Shown one piece after another: positions 62,682 to 64,000 of a stretch of 64,000 nucleotides of DNA. Position numbers and translations under genes: made by a program. The DNA is from an uncultured Flavobacteriales bacterium (lineage in GTDB: Bacteria > Bacteroidota > Bacteroidia > Flavobacteriales_E > Vicingaceae): contig CALCHN010000068.1 of assembly GCA_937901255.1 (NCBI GenBank), forward strand, positions 1 to 64,000. The letters are read 5' to 3'. How positions within the stretch are numbered: position 1 is the first letter of the stretch; each line of letters opens with the position of its first letter. The notes under the pieces are model-generated. The model was not told the DNA's origin. It saw nothing but the letters and a program-made list of their open reading frames with translations, and did no database searches.

Positions 62682-64000
62682 TGAAATTTATAAAACTAGT
62701 ATTATTCTTTATTATTGCTATAACAGGTTATGGTCAAAATAACTTTCATGTCGAATATCCTGGAAACTTAAATTCTGTAGCTGGTTCTATTGCTGTATTA
62801 CCCGATTCAACGTATGTGGTAGCAGTTCGCTATGCTGACACCACTAATCAAGATCTTAAAATTGGTTTAATAAAAATTAATTCCGTTGGAGATACACTTT
62901 GGACTAAAAGGTATGCCGATAATTATTGGGTAGCTTATGCTCCTCAAGTAGTTTCTGTTAATTCGGGTGGTTTTTTACTTGTAGGAGCCAGCCTCCCACC
63001 AAACACTGGAGTTCTTTGTATAAGAACTGATAATAATGGCAACCCAATATGGACAAGAACGCATAAAACTACTGGTAGTGCTGGAACTCCTGCTGTAACT
63101 ACTTCAAATGATGGCGGGTTTGCAATTGCTTTTTCTTCAGGAGTTGAGCAAACAATAATAAAGTTGGATGGTAACGGAAATTATGTTTGGGGGAATAGCA
63201 GAGCAATTTCATCATCAAGTAGTGGTACTTCTACAGGATATGGTCCCTATGTTGGAATTGCTAGAACAGTAGATGGTGGTTATGCTACTGTTGGAATGAG
63301 TGCTGGAGGAACTTTATTTGATTATAATGCATTTATTATGAAATATAATTCCCTTGGAAATTTAGAATGGACCAGATCTTTAGGTGGGCATTCATCTGAT
63401 TTGTTCAGAAATGTAATAAGTACTAATGACGGAAATATTATGGCTATTGGATATACTCAAAGCTTTGGTATTGGTTTGCAAGATGGATTAATGGTAAAAC
63501 TTGATTTGCAAGGAAATTTATTATGGTCAAAAACCTTTGGCACAACCACTGGAGAACACTTTTACAATGTAATACAAGACGTAAACAACAACTATATAGT
63601 TTCAGGTTATAAAGGTATTTTTACAGGTTCAAATCTATATCCCGTAATATATAAAACAGACTCGTTGGGGAATTTATTATCCTCATACCGTCTTAATAAA
63701 AAAGGCATTATTTATGAATCAAAAGTAACTTTGGACGGAAATCTAATTTCTGCCGGACTTATGCTACTTTCTATTACTCAATCTAACGCCTTTGTAAGGA
63801 AAAGCAACAGTGATGGATACTCTGCATGTGGAACTACCCCCTATCCTATGACAGAGATAGATATTACCCAATCCATTATGATTGATAATAGCTCCGTTTC
63901 AGGCTACCACACCCCAATAGAACCTACAATCCCCGTATTTCTAGATAATATTCCATTAACTGTTGATATAATATGTAATGTTATACCTAGTTATTCTACA
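62682..64000 (+). CDS. Secreted beta-propeller-like protein (3' end outside window)
   Basis: The ATG at 62682 opens a frame that runs to the window end (439 codons). Signal peptide residues 1-18 (MKFIKLVLFFIIAITGYG). At least five repeats of 'DGGYA..G ... fliK.D..GN..W.kt.G' follow, typical of secreted Bacteroidota propeller proteins that end in a T9SS sorting domain, which would lie outside. The later part shows VDGGYATVGM, KLDLQGNLLWSKTFG and SLGNLLSSYRL. Function unknown; probably surface or extracellular. Confidence 0.8.

Noticed and set aside
1..64000. CRISPR array or transposable element gene
   Set aside because: No regularly spaced direct repeats and no transposase, integrase or reverse-transcriptase motifs were seen.

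Overview
This window is an A+T-rich chromosomal segment of a Bacteroidota bacterium, most likely a member of the Flavobacteriia. The evidence is a secreted protease with a type IX secretion C-terminal sorting domain, a DUF5686/carboxypeptidase-regulatory outer-membrane protein, single-chain PurL, a Rho with a long Asn/Gln-rich insertion, and repeated promoter -7 boxes of the Bacteroidota type TAnnTTTG in front of many genes. No tRNA, rRNA, CRISPR array or transposase gene was seen.

Layout. 1-13 kb: 3' part of a secreted coiled-coil protein, purL, then three exported proteins (4.7-9.9 kb), two of which share a large unrecognised C-terminal module; HtrA/DegP protease, shikimate kinase and a lipid A-type acyltransferase. 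13-24.7 kb: T9SS-sorted lysyl-endopeptidase-like protease, zinc-ribbon coiled-coil protein plus Nif3 family protein, sucC, cinA, DUF5686 protein, rho. 24.7-34.8 kb: DUF4199 protein, a class III Fic AMPylase with a membrane partner, PLP decarboxylase, CysH, an epimerase/aldehyde dehydrogenase/VF530 cluster, an alpha-oxoamine synthase, and a two-gene FecCD-type ABC importer. 34.9-52 kb: PBP1A with an inserted four-cysteine cluster, scoA/scoB split by a four-helix-bundle gene, a frameshifted membrane gene, glutathione peroxidase, an ABC exporter, a glycosyltransferase, a three-gene operon with a YiiX-like hydrolase, sixA, a compact 49-aa small-protein gene with its own promoter and terminator, an S4 protein with truC, and an ECF sigma factor coupled to a membrane protein carrying two formylglycine-generating-enzyme-like domains.

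52-61.9 kb is an accessory island. A minus-strand operon encodes a Cro/C1-type regulator, HsdR, HsdS, a 360-aa ABC-type ATPase with a PrrC/RloC-like Arg-x3-Glu...His arrangement, HsdM, a previously easy-to-miss 33-aa ORF, a two-helix membrane protein and a degenerate nuclease-fold-like protein. Neighbouring genes overlap or are at most 13 bases apart. The island is bracketed by two similar direct repeats of about 78 bp (52095-52171 and 61788-61865) and by hairpin-rich noncoding flanks. The simplest reading is a type I restriction-modification system guarding an anticodon-nuclease-like effector, autoregulated through a palindrome at its start site. This is the most interesting system in the window.

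61.9-64 kb: a lipoprotein and the 5' part of a secreted beta-propeller-like protein that runs off the end. Reading frames and motifs were read by eye; family names rest on recognised motifs, not database searches.
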